Assembly: GCA_024752435.1 (NCBI GenBank)
Contig: CP103023.1
Span: 2,170,001 to 2,234,000, forward strand
Reading direction: 5' to 3'
Source: Allantophomopsis cytisporea
Taxonomy: Eukaryota; Ascomycota; Leotiomycetes; Phacidiales; Phacidiaceae
DNA: 64,000 nt
In this document: piece by piece, positions 1 through 10,805 of the stretch
How the letters are laid out: each line of letters begins with the position of its first letter
Position numbering within the stretch: position 1 is the first letter of the stretch
Notes under the pieces: generated by a model
What the model was told of the DNA's origin: nothing
What the model saw: the letters and a program-made list of their open reading frames with translations, nothing else
Database searches by the model: none
Translations under genes and position numbers: made by a program

Positions 1-3000
1 ATCTCCCTAGTTCTAGTGGAGGTGAGAAAGACGTCTGTGTGTGCTGTCTGCCAGGGCCGTCTTGCCTGTGCGTCTATGCTTGTGTCTCTATGCCTGCACA
101 CCTGGAATTCCTGTATCTGCTGGTGCTTTCTGTCGCGTTTTCAGTGGAGACTGAGGAGAACTTGGTGTGTCGGTCTCCGTCTGATGATGGCAACGAGGCG
201 TGCGAAGGAGAGTAAAGAGGGGAGCGAACAGAGCGCCTAAGATTGAGATTGAGAGTCTAAAGAGAGGCGAAGAAGATCTGTTTTTGCCCGACGATGTTGA
301 GGAATGCTTGATTGGTGTAGCGATTTGCAGCACACACGGTTTCGCTCTTGTGATCTACAGCGTATCCCTTTCCTATGTGTATGTATTGTAACTCTCTTTG
401 ATGGCAGTAATGCGGCGGCGCAAGGTTGGTTGGTTGGTAGGTAGGTAGGGTTGTACAGTGTAGACAGTATGCGATGAAGCGAATGAAAATACCAAACAAC
501 GTACGAGTATCTTGAATGATTTGTATGCTGTTTTGAATGTGTTTATGTAAGATTTGGATCTACAGAGGAGAATGAGGAGAATGCGGAGGGTTGATAATGG
601 AGATGATGATGGGCGAGTGAGCGGGTGAGGATGAGAGGGTGAGAGGATGAAGAGAGGATGAGGCACAGATAGTGACGATGATTTACTTCTTCTTTGAGGA
701 ATGATGCTTAGACAGCACCATAGCATGGACATGGACAGGCACCACGGTACGTACGGGCATGAACCAGTCAACTCTTCACTCACCTACTCATCAATAACAT
801 AAGGTCCCTTCCTTACAGCCCCTTCAATAATTAATTCTACGACAACAACATCCATCACCACCACTTCCCTGGACATGAATTGTTGGAATAGCTCATCGGA
901 CTTGAGAAAAGCATTCTTGCATGGATAATTTGTTGAAGTATTCACACAATTGATCGACGTCCAGTTAGTTCAAATTATCTACGGAAAAAACAACAACAAC
1001 ACCACCACCATCATCACGACCCCCGACATGCTATACTTCATTGTTGATTATTGTGAGAGCTGCTTGTATTGTGAGAATGTCCCCATTTCTCAGCATTATC
1101 ATGAGAGAGTCTCAGTCTGTCTTGATATCATTTCTTTCTCCCTCCCTACTTTACTCCTCTCCAACCATGTCGAGTTCCCCTTGCTTCAGAATTAACAATG
1201 CATGCACACAGGTACTACTTGCACCTGAACTACTTCTTTCGTTCGCGCAAAAGCGTGACAGACAGATCAAGAGACTCACTCACTACTCTCATTTCTTTGG
1301 TTTACTTGCCCAACTCGCCTCGGTATCGGCTTCGGAGGGTTTCACGGTCGACCATATATTCTGAATGTCGACTTCCTTGCGATATTTACTACCCCGGCAT
1401 AGAAGTACGTCCTTTCGCGCCTTAGAGAGTGGACTTTCCCTACACACACTCCAACCCCAGCACAGTATGTGCTACAAATCATCTTGAGATGAACTTTCGA
1501 CCTTCATCCTTCAACAAGACTTGGATCTCATCACTGAACCAGTCTATGATATCGCAATTGTCGATTGGCACTCCTCACTCATCGTAGCGACAGAGAGACA
1601 AGCATGTTAGCAACCTTTCTGGCTGCTACATACCTTAAAATCCCCAAGGTCAGATGCGCAGAAACACGTAACGCCTCTCGCACTATTCATTGAGCCTATC
1701 AAAACCCCCCCACGCTTCCACGCTTCCACGCTTTCACGCTTCACTATGTACATCTGGCCTTCCTTAGCCTTTCCGTACATAGTGACATCGACATCTTGTC
1801 CAATGTGGCCGACCACCCCCCCTCCAACAATACCAATGCCAACCAGGGCTCTCAATTTGAAAAGAATGTATGTACCTTGCCGATTCCAATTCCACCGATT
1901 CCACTATGTACGCACTTCAAATAATAAATAATGCGCACTATTTTACCTTGCCATGTGTCCGTCGATTCCATACTCCTTCATACCCTGTCACGCTTGTCGA
2001 CTTCACTTGTCTCTCAGAGACCACTATGTGCTCTCTTGAGATTCCAAGTCTCCCAGAGTCCTGGCTTGAGCTCAAGGAGCATATCTCAGCGCGGATACCA
2101 AACCTGGAGCGGCCCCATTCTCTTAGCGATACGCAGTACTCTCTGTGTAGATCGCTTTGTTTTTGGCTCGAGCCGCGCATTCGCTCCATAGATTGCTAAT
2201 TTCAACCAGTGGACAACTGTCTCTGGCACGTCTGCTTGCTGGGGCAGCCAGCAACGAAACAAAATTTACGCCCCCTGAAGATCCAAGGCCGAGGACCCTC
2301 ATTCGCGCTCACACTGTGACTCTACACTAACAATTCTCCATGTTTGCTTGCGAGTTCCTCGACACTGACACTATATTCCGCCGCTCCCGGATTACATGTC
2401 TCTGAAAACAACTATGAGGAGTACGCGTGCTTACGGATCCTGTCCCCCTTTTCCGAAAGTCAAAAGAAGAGAAGGAAAAAAATTCCAATGGAAAAGAGAA
2501 GGGAGGGAGGGGGGTGGGGGAAGGAGGTCAAACGGTCGTTTATCCTACTACGTGGTCGCGATGACGATGCCGAAGTCAAAATCAAATGGTCTTGTCTGAG
2601 GTGGATCTCTCGTCGCTCCAATATTCAAACTTTGTGCTGTTCCAATGGGAACGACGATGGACAAGCAAAATCGAATCATCCGAGTAATCATGCCAATTGC
2701 CATCTGGCTGAGCGTCGTCCAAATCCTGCAATCCGGGGTAGATTATCTGGTATCAGTGACTCGACTATTGCCAAGCATTTCAATCTCCACTCTCAGAGCT
2801 CTAGGGCCCAAAACCATTCAGAATATCTTTCAGCCTTACCGTCGACCATTCCATGATCCTGTGCTCAAAGGAAGAAATGAGAAACGTCACATGATGGATT
2901 CCCCTCGCTGGCATTTGAATCTAGACTGTCTCTTGTACCTGCATTAGCCCTGTGGCTTTCACGGAGTCTTTTCTCCTCAAATAGTTTGCAGAGAATGTGG

Positions 3001-3433
3001 GTGACACCACCTCTCTCAGAGAGCTGAACAGGAGAAGAATGCAAAGTTCGCTGGATTTCGTAGAAAAGCGATGTATACTGCGCACATTGATGGTTCTGCT
3101 TGGCAAATTATGCCATGAGCACAGACTATTTATTCATGACTACACAATATTGAATACGATGTGGACATATGTATTCACAAGAATAAAGTTACATATGTGG
3201 TTATGCGCCTGCCAAGCTAATCAAGCTTCACCCAAGAAACCTTTTTTGACGTAAACGCTAGAGTGGAAAGAGAGCTGGAATGCCAGAATGCCATTAATAG
3301 CATACGCTTGCGTAGAAGGTTGGTACTTTCGTATTTATAAGGTAGAGGTGTTCTTGTCTTCACAATGATTAGCATTGCCCATTGAGGTTTTGACGATAAA
3401 TGTGATGTCACACTGAAACACGATCTTGCTCCA
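1..3433. other. Gene-free 3.4-kb stretch
   Basis: I find no supportable gene here. Longer open frames lack ATG starts, splice structure or recognisable motifs. About 590-665 is purine-rich on the plus strand (GATGAG/GAGGATGAG runs), so it is pyrimidine-rich on the minus strand, as in fungal core promoters and 5' leaders. This suggests, weakly, that it belongs to a leftward gene starting outside the window. Around 425-449 is a short GTTGG/GTAGG microsatellite. At 1711-1742 a CACGCTTC unit repeats about four times, just before a small inverted repeat. Confidence 0.5.
1741..1785. repeat. 11-bp perfect inverted repeat
   Basis: TCACTATGTAC at 1741-1751 is matched by GTACATAGTGA at 1775-1785, with a 23-nt spacer. 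The core ACTATGTAC recurs at about 1902-1910, and a shorter ACTATGT at about 2021. No transposase or target-site duplication is seen, so this is simply a small hairpin-capable repeat. Confidence 0.6.
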
Positions 3434-5179
3434 TTAGTTATCAACTTCCATCCTCCCAGCTTGCTCCAAATCCACATCCATTTTATCATAATCACCCTCC
3501 ACTGATGCCAGATCACTCGGCCGGCCCGTAGACCGTCCATCTCGTGGGGAGCCATGCATTTGACGTGTATGCTCATCCTATGATTATATTAGCGAAAGCA
3601 GTTCCAGAACCCGAGTTGATCCCTTACCGCGCTTTTCTCATAACAAGGGCTTGAGCACCAGTATGTGAAGACGTTGTTGTCACGATCACATTCGTCGCAT
3701 ATACCGTCACCATCGCCAACAAGGTATTCTTTTTCTTCACAGTCGGCACCTGCGGCGCAAGAATGATGAGTGTTCCGGTGTATAAGCTGTAACACTTAGT
3801 ACTTGATTATCAGAGAAAATGAGATGGAACAATACCCAGTTTCGTTTGAGACAATCTATTGAACAGAAGAATTGCCTTTCCCTATCTCTCTTCTCCGACA
3901 GGAAATGACAGATTGGACACTCAGTGGGGCCTAAGTCTTCCCCAGACTCTTGGTCGAGCAAAGGCTTGGCTTCCTCTTGGCAATCTGGGGCTGAGCAACG
4001 GTAGGTATTCAAGGCTATGTACGCAGCTCTCTTCTCGGCGGCTCTCGCAGCCTTCTTCTCCTCCTTGGCAGTTATCCTGCGCTTATGGGCTCGCCATGCC
4101 ATTCTGTTCTCATCAATCTTCTCTTTGAGATTCTGTATCTCATTTGCGTTCATGGCCGCTTTAGCTTGTCTGTCATCCACGTATCTTTGAGAGTAGTCGA
4201 TAATCGTAGGTAGAGGAGTACCCTCAGAGTATAACCTCCCTAGGCGATCTTTCCATTCACTGTCTTGTTGATCCCCGGGTTGAAGACTGCCATGGTACTT
4301 TCTGTAAATTTCGTACTGTTCTGCTTTGCTCCCCGCTTTCCCAAGCTGGTCTGATATAGCACGCTGTTCCTCCGAAAGACCAACCTTTGCATCCTCGTTT
4401 TTCTGTCTCAGGAAGGTTTGTATATCCTCTATTGGTACTTGAGCCTCGAACATATGCCCTGCTGTAGTCTTATGGTCCCTTGTGGACTCATCATCGACAG
4501 GTTGAATTGTTGTGACCTGCTGTGAGAACACCAGGCGCTTCTCTGCAGTGACCCTTGCGTGTATATCGCGCATTCGAGCCCCACCGTCAAACATTGCTGT
4601 AAGCTCTTGCTTGTATATATTCCTCCCGTAGTCCCATCGCTCTGGTATCGAACTGTCTAGGTAATACTTCTTGTATTCGTTCCGGATGTTCCAGCCATGA
4701 ATGCCATGACATTCTGACGATGGTCCTCCACATTCCTTCCTACACATTTCTCGGAGAGAATTGAGGTTCAGATTTAGGCTCGCAACCTGTTCATCTAATT
4801 TAGCCATCAAGCGCTGCTCATCTGTCTTTGAAGGATCCATGATGACTGTTTCTGCTGTAATGTAGGCGTGCTGAGCTCGAAGTCTGTTTATTGCTTCCAG
4901 AACGATTTGCCAGTCTGTACGGTCTTTACTTTCGTAGAGAGCTGCAAGTCTCGTGTCGCTGTTATTGCTCAGCGATGTGAGTAGCTCGATGCCCTGTAAA
5001 TCATGCTTCTTTATGAAGTTTGCGAAGGTGGTTGGATTCTCCAGTCGTCGTGCACTTCCTGGAAAGGCTTGCGTTGGTTCTTCGTCGCAGAATTCGTGTA
5101 GCACTTTTTCTACAGTCCAGCTATATGGGTCACTTGCTATCATAGCGGTCAGAGCAATGATGAAGATCAAAAAGTACAA
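3434..5179 (-). CDS. Double MYND-type zinc-finger protein
   Basis: Three exons: 5179-3836, 3786-3628, 3577-3434, with introns of 49 and 50 nt, giving 548 aa. The C-terminus carries two MYND-like Cys/His fingers. The first has C395, C400, C421, C424, then FFCSIDCLKRNW (437-448) continued across intron 1 into LIHRNTH. The second is CEEKE...CDECD...YWCSSPCYEKSA, continued across intron 2 into DEHTRQMH. Both fingers are complete only after splicing, which supports the model. Residues about 340-390 are Lys/Ala/Glu-rich and helical, probably coiled coil. The first 17 residues are hydrophobic, odd for a MYND protein, so translation may instead start at Met13 (5143). MYND fingers usually bind proline-rich peptides; no SET or other enzymatic domain is recognised, so the role is unknown. 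It shares a 197-bp promoter with SF3B5. Confidence 0.7.
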
Positions 5180-5376
5180 TGCAAGCCGTGAGATGATTTG
5201 GAAGCTTCAACACTTAAAGCGTAGCTACCTCCAGACATCAACTTGCTGCTATTTTGCCATGTGTCACCGCGTCCAAGCTTAGCACTTTGAGATTAGCGTG
5301 CGGGAAAACAAATCTCCGGCGCAATATCAATAGCCACAAGTCTGACCGAGAGTTGTTGAATTGCCAAATCGACGTC
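5180..5376. promoter_or_regulatory. Divergent promoter, MYND gene / SF3B5
   Basis: 197 bp separate the two predicted start codons, so both core promoters must lie here or overlap the genes. I recognise no specific operator. Confidence 0.5.
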
Positions 5377-5746
5377 ATGGTAAGTTTGAACTGCTTGCAA
5401 ATGCGAAGAATCCAAACTGATCTTGTGTCAATAGGCCGATAAACTCCGTTCCCAGCAGCAGCTGGAGCAACTTCAAGCTCGTTATATTGGTACAGGGCAT
5501 GCGGATACCACGAAATTCGAGTGGACAAGCAACATCCAACGAGACAGCTATGCCAGCTACATTGGGCACCCACCACTTTTGAGCTACATGGCTATCGGTA
5601 TGGGGGAATGTAAGGAGAAGGTTAGAGGACAAATGATCGAGGTTAGTTACATTCACGTTGTTCTGGGACCTTTTAGAAAGCATACGCTGACTCGTTCACA
5701 GAAAATGATCCAACCTGTTGGAAAACCACCGGAGGTACAGGATTGA
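5377..5746 (+). CDS. SF3B5: Splicing factor 3B subunit 5 (SF3b10/Ysf3)
   Basis: Small SF3b subunit of the U2 snRNP, needed for branch-site recognition in the nucleus. Exons are 5377-5379 (ATG only), 5435-5641 and 5702-5746; introns are 55 and 60 nt, both phase 0. The 84-aa product matches the usual length (about 86 aa). Family hallmarks are visible: QLEQLQARYIGTGHADTTKF, an RDSYASYIGH block and the C-terminal MIEKMIQPVGKPPE. The first intron (GTAAGT donor) follows the start codon directly, so exon 1 contributes one codon; no in-frame ATG with family-like sequence exists upstream. It is divergent from the MYND gene and convergent with NSE3. Confidence 0.92.
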
Positions 5747-6373
5747 TTCATTTCCCAAATGAGTTTATGGTTGGGGCAACATGAGCGACTCATACGGCGT
5801 ACTTGGTGTTAAATGTGGGAACTCGATTGGAGTAGCTATACATGCAGACAATATAAGTTCAGCTACAAAATCGACTGTAGACAATAAAACTGTCAGACTT
5901 TCAGTGTCGCTGTTCTTTTGATCTGGCACCAACCGCTATTCGGATCTCTGGCGATTGATGTACCAATATGTATAGTTCATCTGAAGCATGATTCAGCTTC
6001 ATGGAATGAAGTGGTCAGGTAGTTGACAAGGAGCTTATTGTCATAATCCAGACTTTTCCCCATTTCGATTCTGGAAAAGCCATGCACCCGTCTCAACAGT
6101 TAACCATAAAGCCATCGAACAAGGTGATTAGAGGGAAACATACGGTAGTGGTGAAAACGGAATGGATAGTCATGACAACATAAATTCACTTCAATATAAT
6201 GGTCAGCTATTAAATTAGTAGCCATTTGAAGTATCTAAACCTCAGGTATTCGCCGTGCTGACAGAATGAATACTCTCTTGGCAGCAAAATATATTACCAA
6301 AACTCCAGACGCCTATTCCTTGCCCCATGACGGTTGAACCAGACCTGTCATGTATGATAAGAGCGTCCTTGAT
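5747..6373. other. Convergent 3' intergenic (SF3B5 / NSE3)
   Basis: 627 bp between two converging stop codons, AT-rich, with no open frame worth calling. It presumably contains both 3' UTRs and polyadenylation sites. Confidence 0.6.
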
Positions 6374-7456
6374 CTAGTCCATATCTTCATCACGGCCATC
6401 TTGAGCCCTTGCACCGGATGACAACCCAAGACTACTATTGATCCTTTTTTCTAGACTTTGATCGGCTCTATCTCCATAGACTGTCCTCACTAAGCCTTGA
6501 ACACCTTTGCTTCCCACCTCTATCTTCCCTCTAGGTCCTACCATCCAATCCGTAATTTGCTCATCACCTGTATTGTCTTTTACTTCCACAAGATATCCTT
6601 CTTTTTTCATTTTACGCAGTGTGTTTTCCAGTGTATCAATGGGTGTGTTTTCACTGGCCTCCATACGTTGAAGATAGCGCCTAAGTTTTGTATCTCCAAG
6701 AGTACCACCAGCAAGCAATATCAGGGAGATTATAAGGGTATAAAGACCGACATAACTTGACTCTGTGTGTGTTGTAGGTATGATCGACGGTGGTAGAATT
6801 TGAGGGTTGCGGTACCCAGTTGGAAGAGTTGTTGTAAGGATGTAGGATCTGGTAGAGGAGGAAGTTTGAGTGGACTTTTGCGCAGCAGCTTTAAGGCTTG
6901 TTAGCTATAGTCAATACCAGAGCTAATAGCTGTACTAACCTCGTCTCTCTCTTAAGGTAACCTTTTCTCGCGATGGGAGTTCTACCATTTGCACCCCAAA
7001 GACAGTCTGAAGTTGCTTCTGTGCACCTTCGAAGACCGGGTTGAACGGGTGACGTTGCTTGCCAAAGACTATGAGAAAATATTTAGCTCAGCATTACAAC
7101 AGGAACTTCGAATGCATTCCACTGCTTGGATCTTACCTTTATCTCTTATACCATCCCTCCTGATTGGCTGCCGGGAGAATTCGCATGCAAGAGCATAACG
7201 AACCAGCTTCTTCACAAGCTGCTCAAGGGACTCTCCAGTCACATCGATGGAATCATCCGCATCGACTTCCTCTTCTTCCTCCTCACCAGAGTCATCTGAT
7301 GGCTGTACTCTCCTCCTACTTCGTTGCGCATTTTGTGGGGCATCCTCAGATAGGTCCTCATCATCTCGAGGCTCCTAGGCTCATTCATTAGGTAAATCTC
7401 GAGCATAAGAACTATGCAAAACTCACAGCGCGTCTCTTTCGTGATGATGGCGGCAT
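6374..7456 (-). CDS. nse3: SMC5/6 complex subunit Nse3 (MAGE domain)
   Basis: Four exons (7456-7427, 7374-7137, 7068-6940, 6888-6374) with introns of 52, 68 and 51 nt encode 303 aa. The first ~60 residues are basic then very acidic (a run of Glu) and probably disordered. A MAGE homology domain follows, opening with LVRYALACEFSRQPIRRDGI and containing KQRHPFNPVFEGAQKQLQ. Its second winged-helix half carries ISLILLAGGTLGDTKLRRYL, close to the family signature. Nse3 pairs with Nse1 and Nse4 in the SMC5/6 complex, acting in nuclear DNA repair and chromosome segregation. Length matches fungal Nse3. The short divergent promoter shared with the SLS1-like gene contains an ACGCGT site, compatible with cell-cycle expression (inference). 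Confidence 0.85.
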
Positions 7457-7691
7457 GCCTGTATGACTAAGAGGTACTATGTAGTCAGATATCGAAGTTG
7501 TGGGCGTTGATTACGGTGATCGTTGTGCAGTCTCATGCGTGTAAAGTGCTTTATGAAGTTGGACGCGTTTGACGCGACTGACGTCGGCATCGGCTTCGCA
7601 TTTTCCGCTGGCCGACCTACTCCAAAAATTTCCAGAAGCTGTGGGAGAAGCATGTGGGAAACAAGCAATTATCAATCCGCCTTACGTCCAT
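7457..7691. promoter_or_regulatory. Divergent promoter nse3 / sls1 with MCB and CRE-like sites
   Basis: The 235-bp region between the two ATGs contains ACGCGT at 7563-7568, the MluI cell-cycle box bound by MBF-type factors in fungi, and TGACGTC at 7579-7585, a CRE/ATF-like core. The sites are seen directly; their function here is inferred. Confidence 0.4.
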
Positions 7692-10600
7692 ATGCTCGCC
7701 AGATTAAGATCGCAAGCAGATTTCTGCTTGAGCAACCAGTTTAGACCGCCATTTCTTCCTCTAAAGCCGAGAATCTCAAGACGTTTACTCACGAATCAAT
7801 CACAAATCATTGATGATGACGGATCCGGCGAACCCTTCGCAGCACAGGACAATTTGCCCTTATACTTCGAACATCCATTGAGGCGCAGGTCAAAGTTACC
7901 TTTGAGACCGATAGGGGCTTCTGGGAAAGATTATTGGAGACCTCTTTTTATACGAAAAGAGAGAGAACTTACCGTCAGCCCCCAACGTAACCCTAGTTCG
8001 TCAGGTTGGCACTATCCATTGGGACGTATATGGGGCAAGCGTGGTAGTGAGGTCAGGGAACATTCTCAGCAACTTCGAATCGATACGTTAGGTGCACCAG
8101 GCAATATTTTAGTCCTCAGAGATGCTCTGTTACCGCCTAAAATACAGAAAAACACTCCGAAAAGTGCTGAGCGGCAACAAGAGCAGATTGATATATTGGC
8201 AAAGATAGCCGAGGAGAGAGGCGTGATTCAAGAAAGCGAAGTGTTCAAAAACATTGAAGAGCATAAGCCTGCAGACCCAGAGGAGCCTTTATCGGAAGGG
8301 GACTTTGATAAATTGGCAGGATTATTGGAAAGCGGGTTTAGCACTCGTCAACTTACACAATATGTGGAACAACAACATAAACTTCATGCACTTGAGTCAC
8401 GGCTCCAGGACAATTTGGAAGATAGTGTGTTAGCAGGCAAGCCTATTGTAGGCAGATCTGCCTGGATGCCGGGGCGATCGCGATCTAGTGAGGACTTTCA
8501 AGAAGCACATGTTGAGAGGCTATGCGCCGGACCCAATAGTGTATCGAGGCAAAACCATCACTCCGCTCACTCAAAAACGTCTTCTTGCACTGCGTCTATT
8601 GCGCGAATGCTGGCGCATAGATATACAGGAGGTTGTCGACTCTGTGGGTGAGATAGAGTTGAATCTCAAGACGATTCAATTTGAGCTTCTTCTGAGTAAG
8701 TGTTTGCTATCTAATCTATGAACCACAAGTCACTAATTCCAAATGCAGAGGGCAAAATATCTCCACTTGAGACCATCAGTCGCAGTCTTGATCCGAATCG
8801 AGGGGAGCAGATTGAAGCATTCCGTACGAGACACACAGTTCGAATCACCGCCACCAGGGATAATGCAATAAATCTCGTGCTCCAAGTTGAGGATGAACTA
8901 TCCAGAGTGAAGCAGCTTGATCTCAGGTGGCACGATGGCAAGGGAGCACTCAAGATGCAGAAGACCTTGAAGAGAGTTGTCGAAGAGGTACAAGGCATCA
9001 CGGAAACTCAAATATTACTTCACTCTTACGGTCGTCTTTCCATCTTCTGTATTGACAAGAATCCCGACTCTGGGCTCTCCAACCGGGCACATGTAGCACA
9101 AAGAATGATATTGGAGTATATTGGTAGGCTGGGAGATGGAGCACAGAGTCACCTTGCATACAATCTAGGAAGATCGATAAATGAGTTTGGGGCGACTCAA
9201 GTGGAAGCATTGAATAGCTTATCTTGGCACAACAAGCTTCAGAAATGGGCTCGATGGACAGCTGCAATGTCAAAGGGTAACGGAGACGAACCTGCTCGGC
9301 AAACTGCATCTTCCTTGGCTATTAGATCAGCCAAGTTCATTCAACCTTCAACTGAAACACGATCCGCGGAAGATATTAAACATCCGGCCATTGAGCATGT
9401 GCAGGAGGAGTCTTCAAAAACCAACAGCATATGGAGTCAGACGACAACCACAGAGACATCAATCCAACTTGGTCGTGTTCTCCACGCGTGGAATTCCGAT
9501 ACCAATTTCGCTCAATTCCAAAAAGAGGGTATTGATACCGACGGTGTTCGAGTCTTTTCATCAGAGATACAGGGCTTGTCTCGATTCCTTGCTAGACAGC
9601 ACATTGATGCAGGTTCAAAGACCGTATCTTTGCGATTGCGATTCGTACCATCCCCTCTTCCACACAAACACCTAGTTGCACCAACTGGTCTTCCACAGAT
9701 CGAGATTAATCTTGATGTAGATGAGGACACACAGGATATCTCCCTCGCTAGCATTATGGCTGTAAAGGGAAACACTATTACAGATGTCATGCTACCTGAG
9801 CGTACAATGGATCTTCGCTTCCAGCAACGAAAAGTATCGTATCTCGAAACGGAAGACGGTGAAATACCTCCATCCATCAGCGACTTCCTTGATTCATCAG
9901 CCTTGGATCTTAAGCATGATCAGCTTGTGACCCCACCCAAATTAGTCCTTCCAATTTCCAAAGCAGTTGAGTCCAGCGAAACCGTTGATTCTGAACATGC
10001 GAATGCGAATACAACAACGGAGGTTGAGTACCTGTTTGCGGGGTTGGAATACAGAAATACTATCACCATTCCGTTTGAGGACTGGACACTGTCATATACC
10101 AGCATTGAGGGGGGAAAGGCAGGCGGGAACAGAGCTGAAGTGTCTCTTCTACCACAAAGGAGCGATACCCACCTTGAGGCATCTGAAAATAGGGTTCTGA
10201 ATGTGGATGAGGCGCGGAACTTTATAGAATCAGGTTATCGCTTACTCACCGAGCTTGAGAGGACGGCCATAGCAAAATCCGAGCTTGACGGTACTTACTC
10301 CTCTTTGAATATCGATACCGCCACATACTTCGATCTCACCACCGGTGCACAACCTACCAGTGCCACGCCGCCTTTTAAGTACTTTTCGGAGCCAATTCAG
10401 CTTGAAACACGTACCATAGAAGAATTTGAAGAGTATTCCGAGTTTGAAGAGCCATCTGGAGAACTTACACCACTCGAGGACTTGGAGTTGGATATCGACA
10501 TCAAGAAGGATATTGAACCTCTGACCACGGAGAACTATGATGACGTCAAGGACGTTACAGCAGATCCAACTGGTCTTGAACATGATGTGGACTTCGACAT

Positions 10601-10805
10601 AGATGGAGACGATGTTGAAAATGAGGCCTTTGAGGACCTTGAAGCCTTCCAGAGAAGACTACTAGGAGATATGGGTAGCGTTCCGGCTTCACAGGAGACG
10701 AAGACAGAAAACGCTCAGCCTTCAAAGTTGAAGCAGGATGACGCAGTTTCTGGAGAAAGCACAGAAATTGGCAGCGATGCAAAGGAGGGAGAAAAGAAGG
10801 AGTAG
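7692..10805 (+). CDS. sls1: SLS1-like mitochondrial inner-membrane regulator
   Basis: The start MLARLRSQADF is followed by an Arg-rich, acid-poor N-terminus typical of a mitochondrial presequence; the open frame extends upstream only without an ATG. Blocks resemble the fungal SLS1 family: IDTLGAPGNILVLRDA, QKRLLALRLLRECW, then a long C-terminal region ending in an acidic tail (EEFEEYSEFEEP...). Yeast Sls1 sits at the inner membrane and couples mitochondrial transcription to translation. A clear intron is 8696-8748 (53 nt, GTAAGT). Reading stays open only if the frame also shifts near 8450-8505. This could be a second, weak 55-nt intron 8448-8502 (GTAGGC...TCAAG), giving 1001 aa, or a 1-nt insertion in the assembly or gene. 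Family assignment is from remembered motifs, so moderate. Confidence 0.6.

Noticed and set aside
2344..2856. 170-codon plus-strand frame
   Set aside because: Begins with TTG, crosses a G-rich low-complexity run and shows no domain or splice pattern.
7692..10805. SLS1-like gene as a true pseudogene
   Set aside because: Apart from one frame break that a plausible 55-nt intron repairs, about 1000 codons are open and the other intron is canonical.
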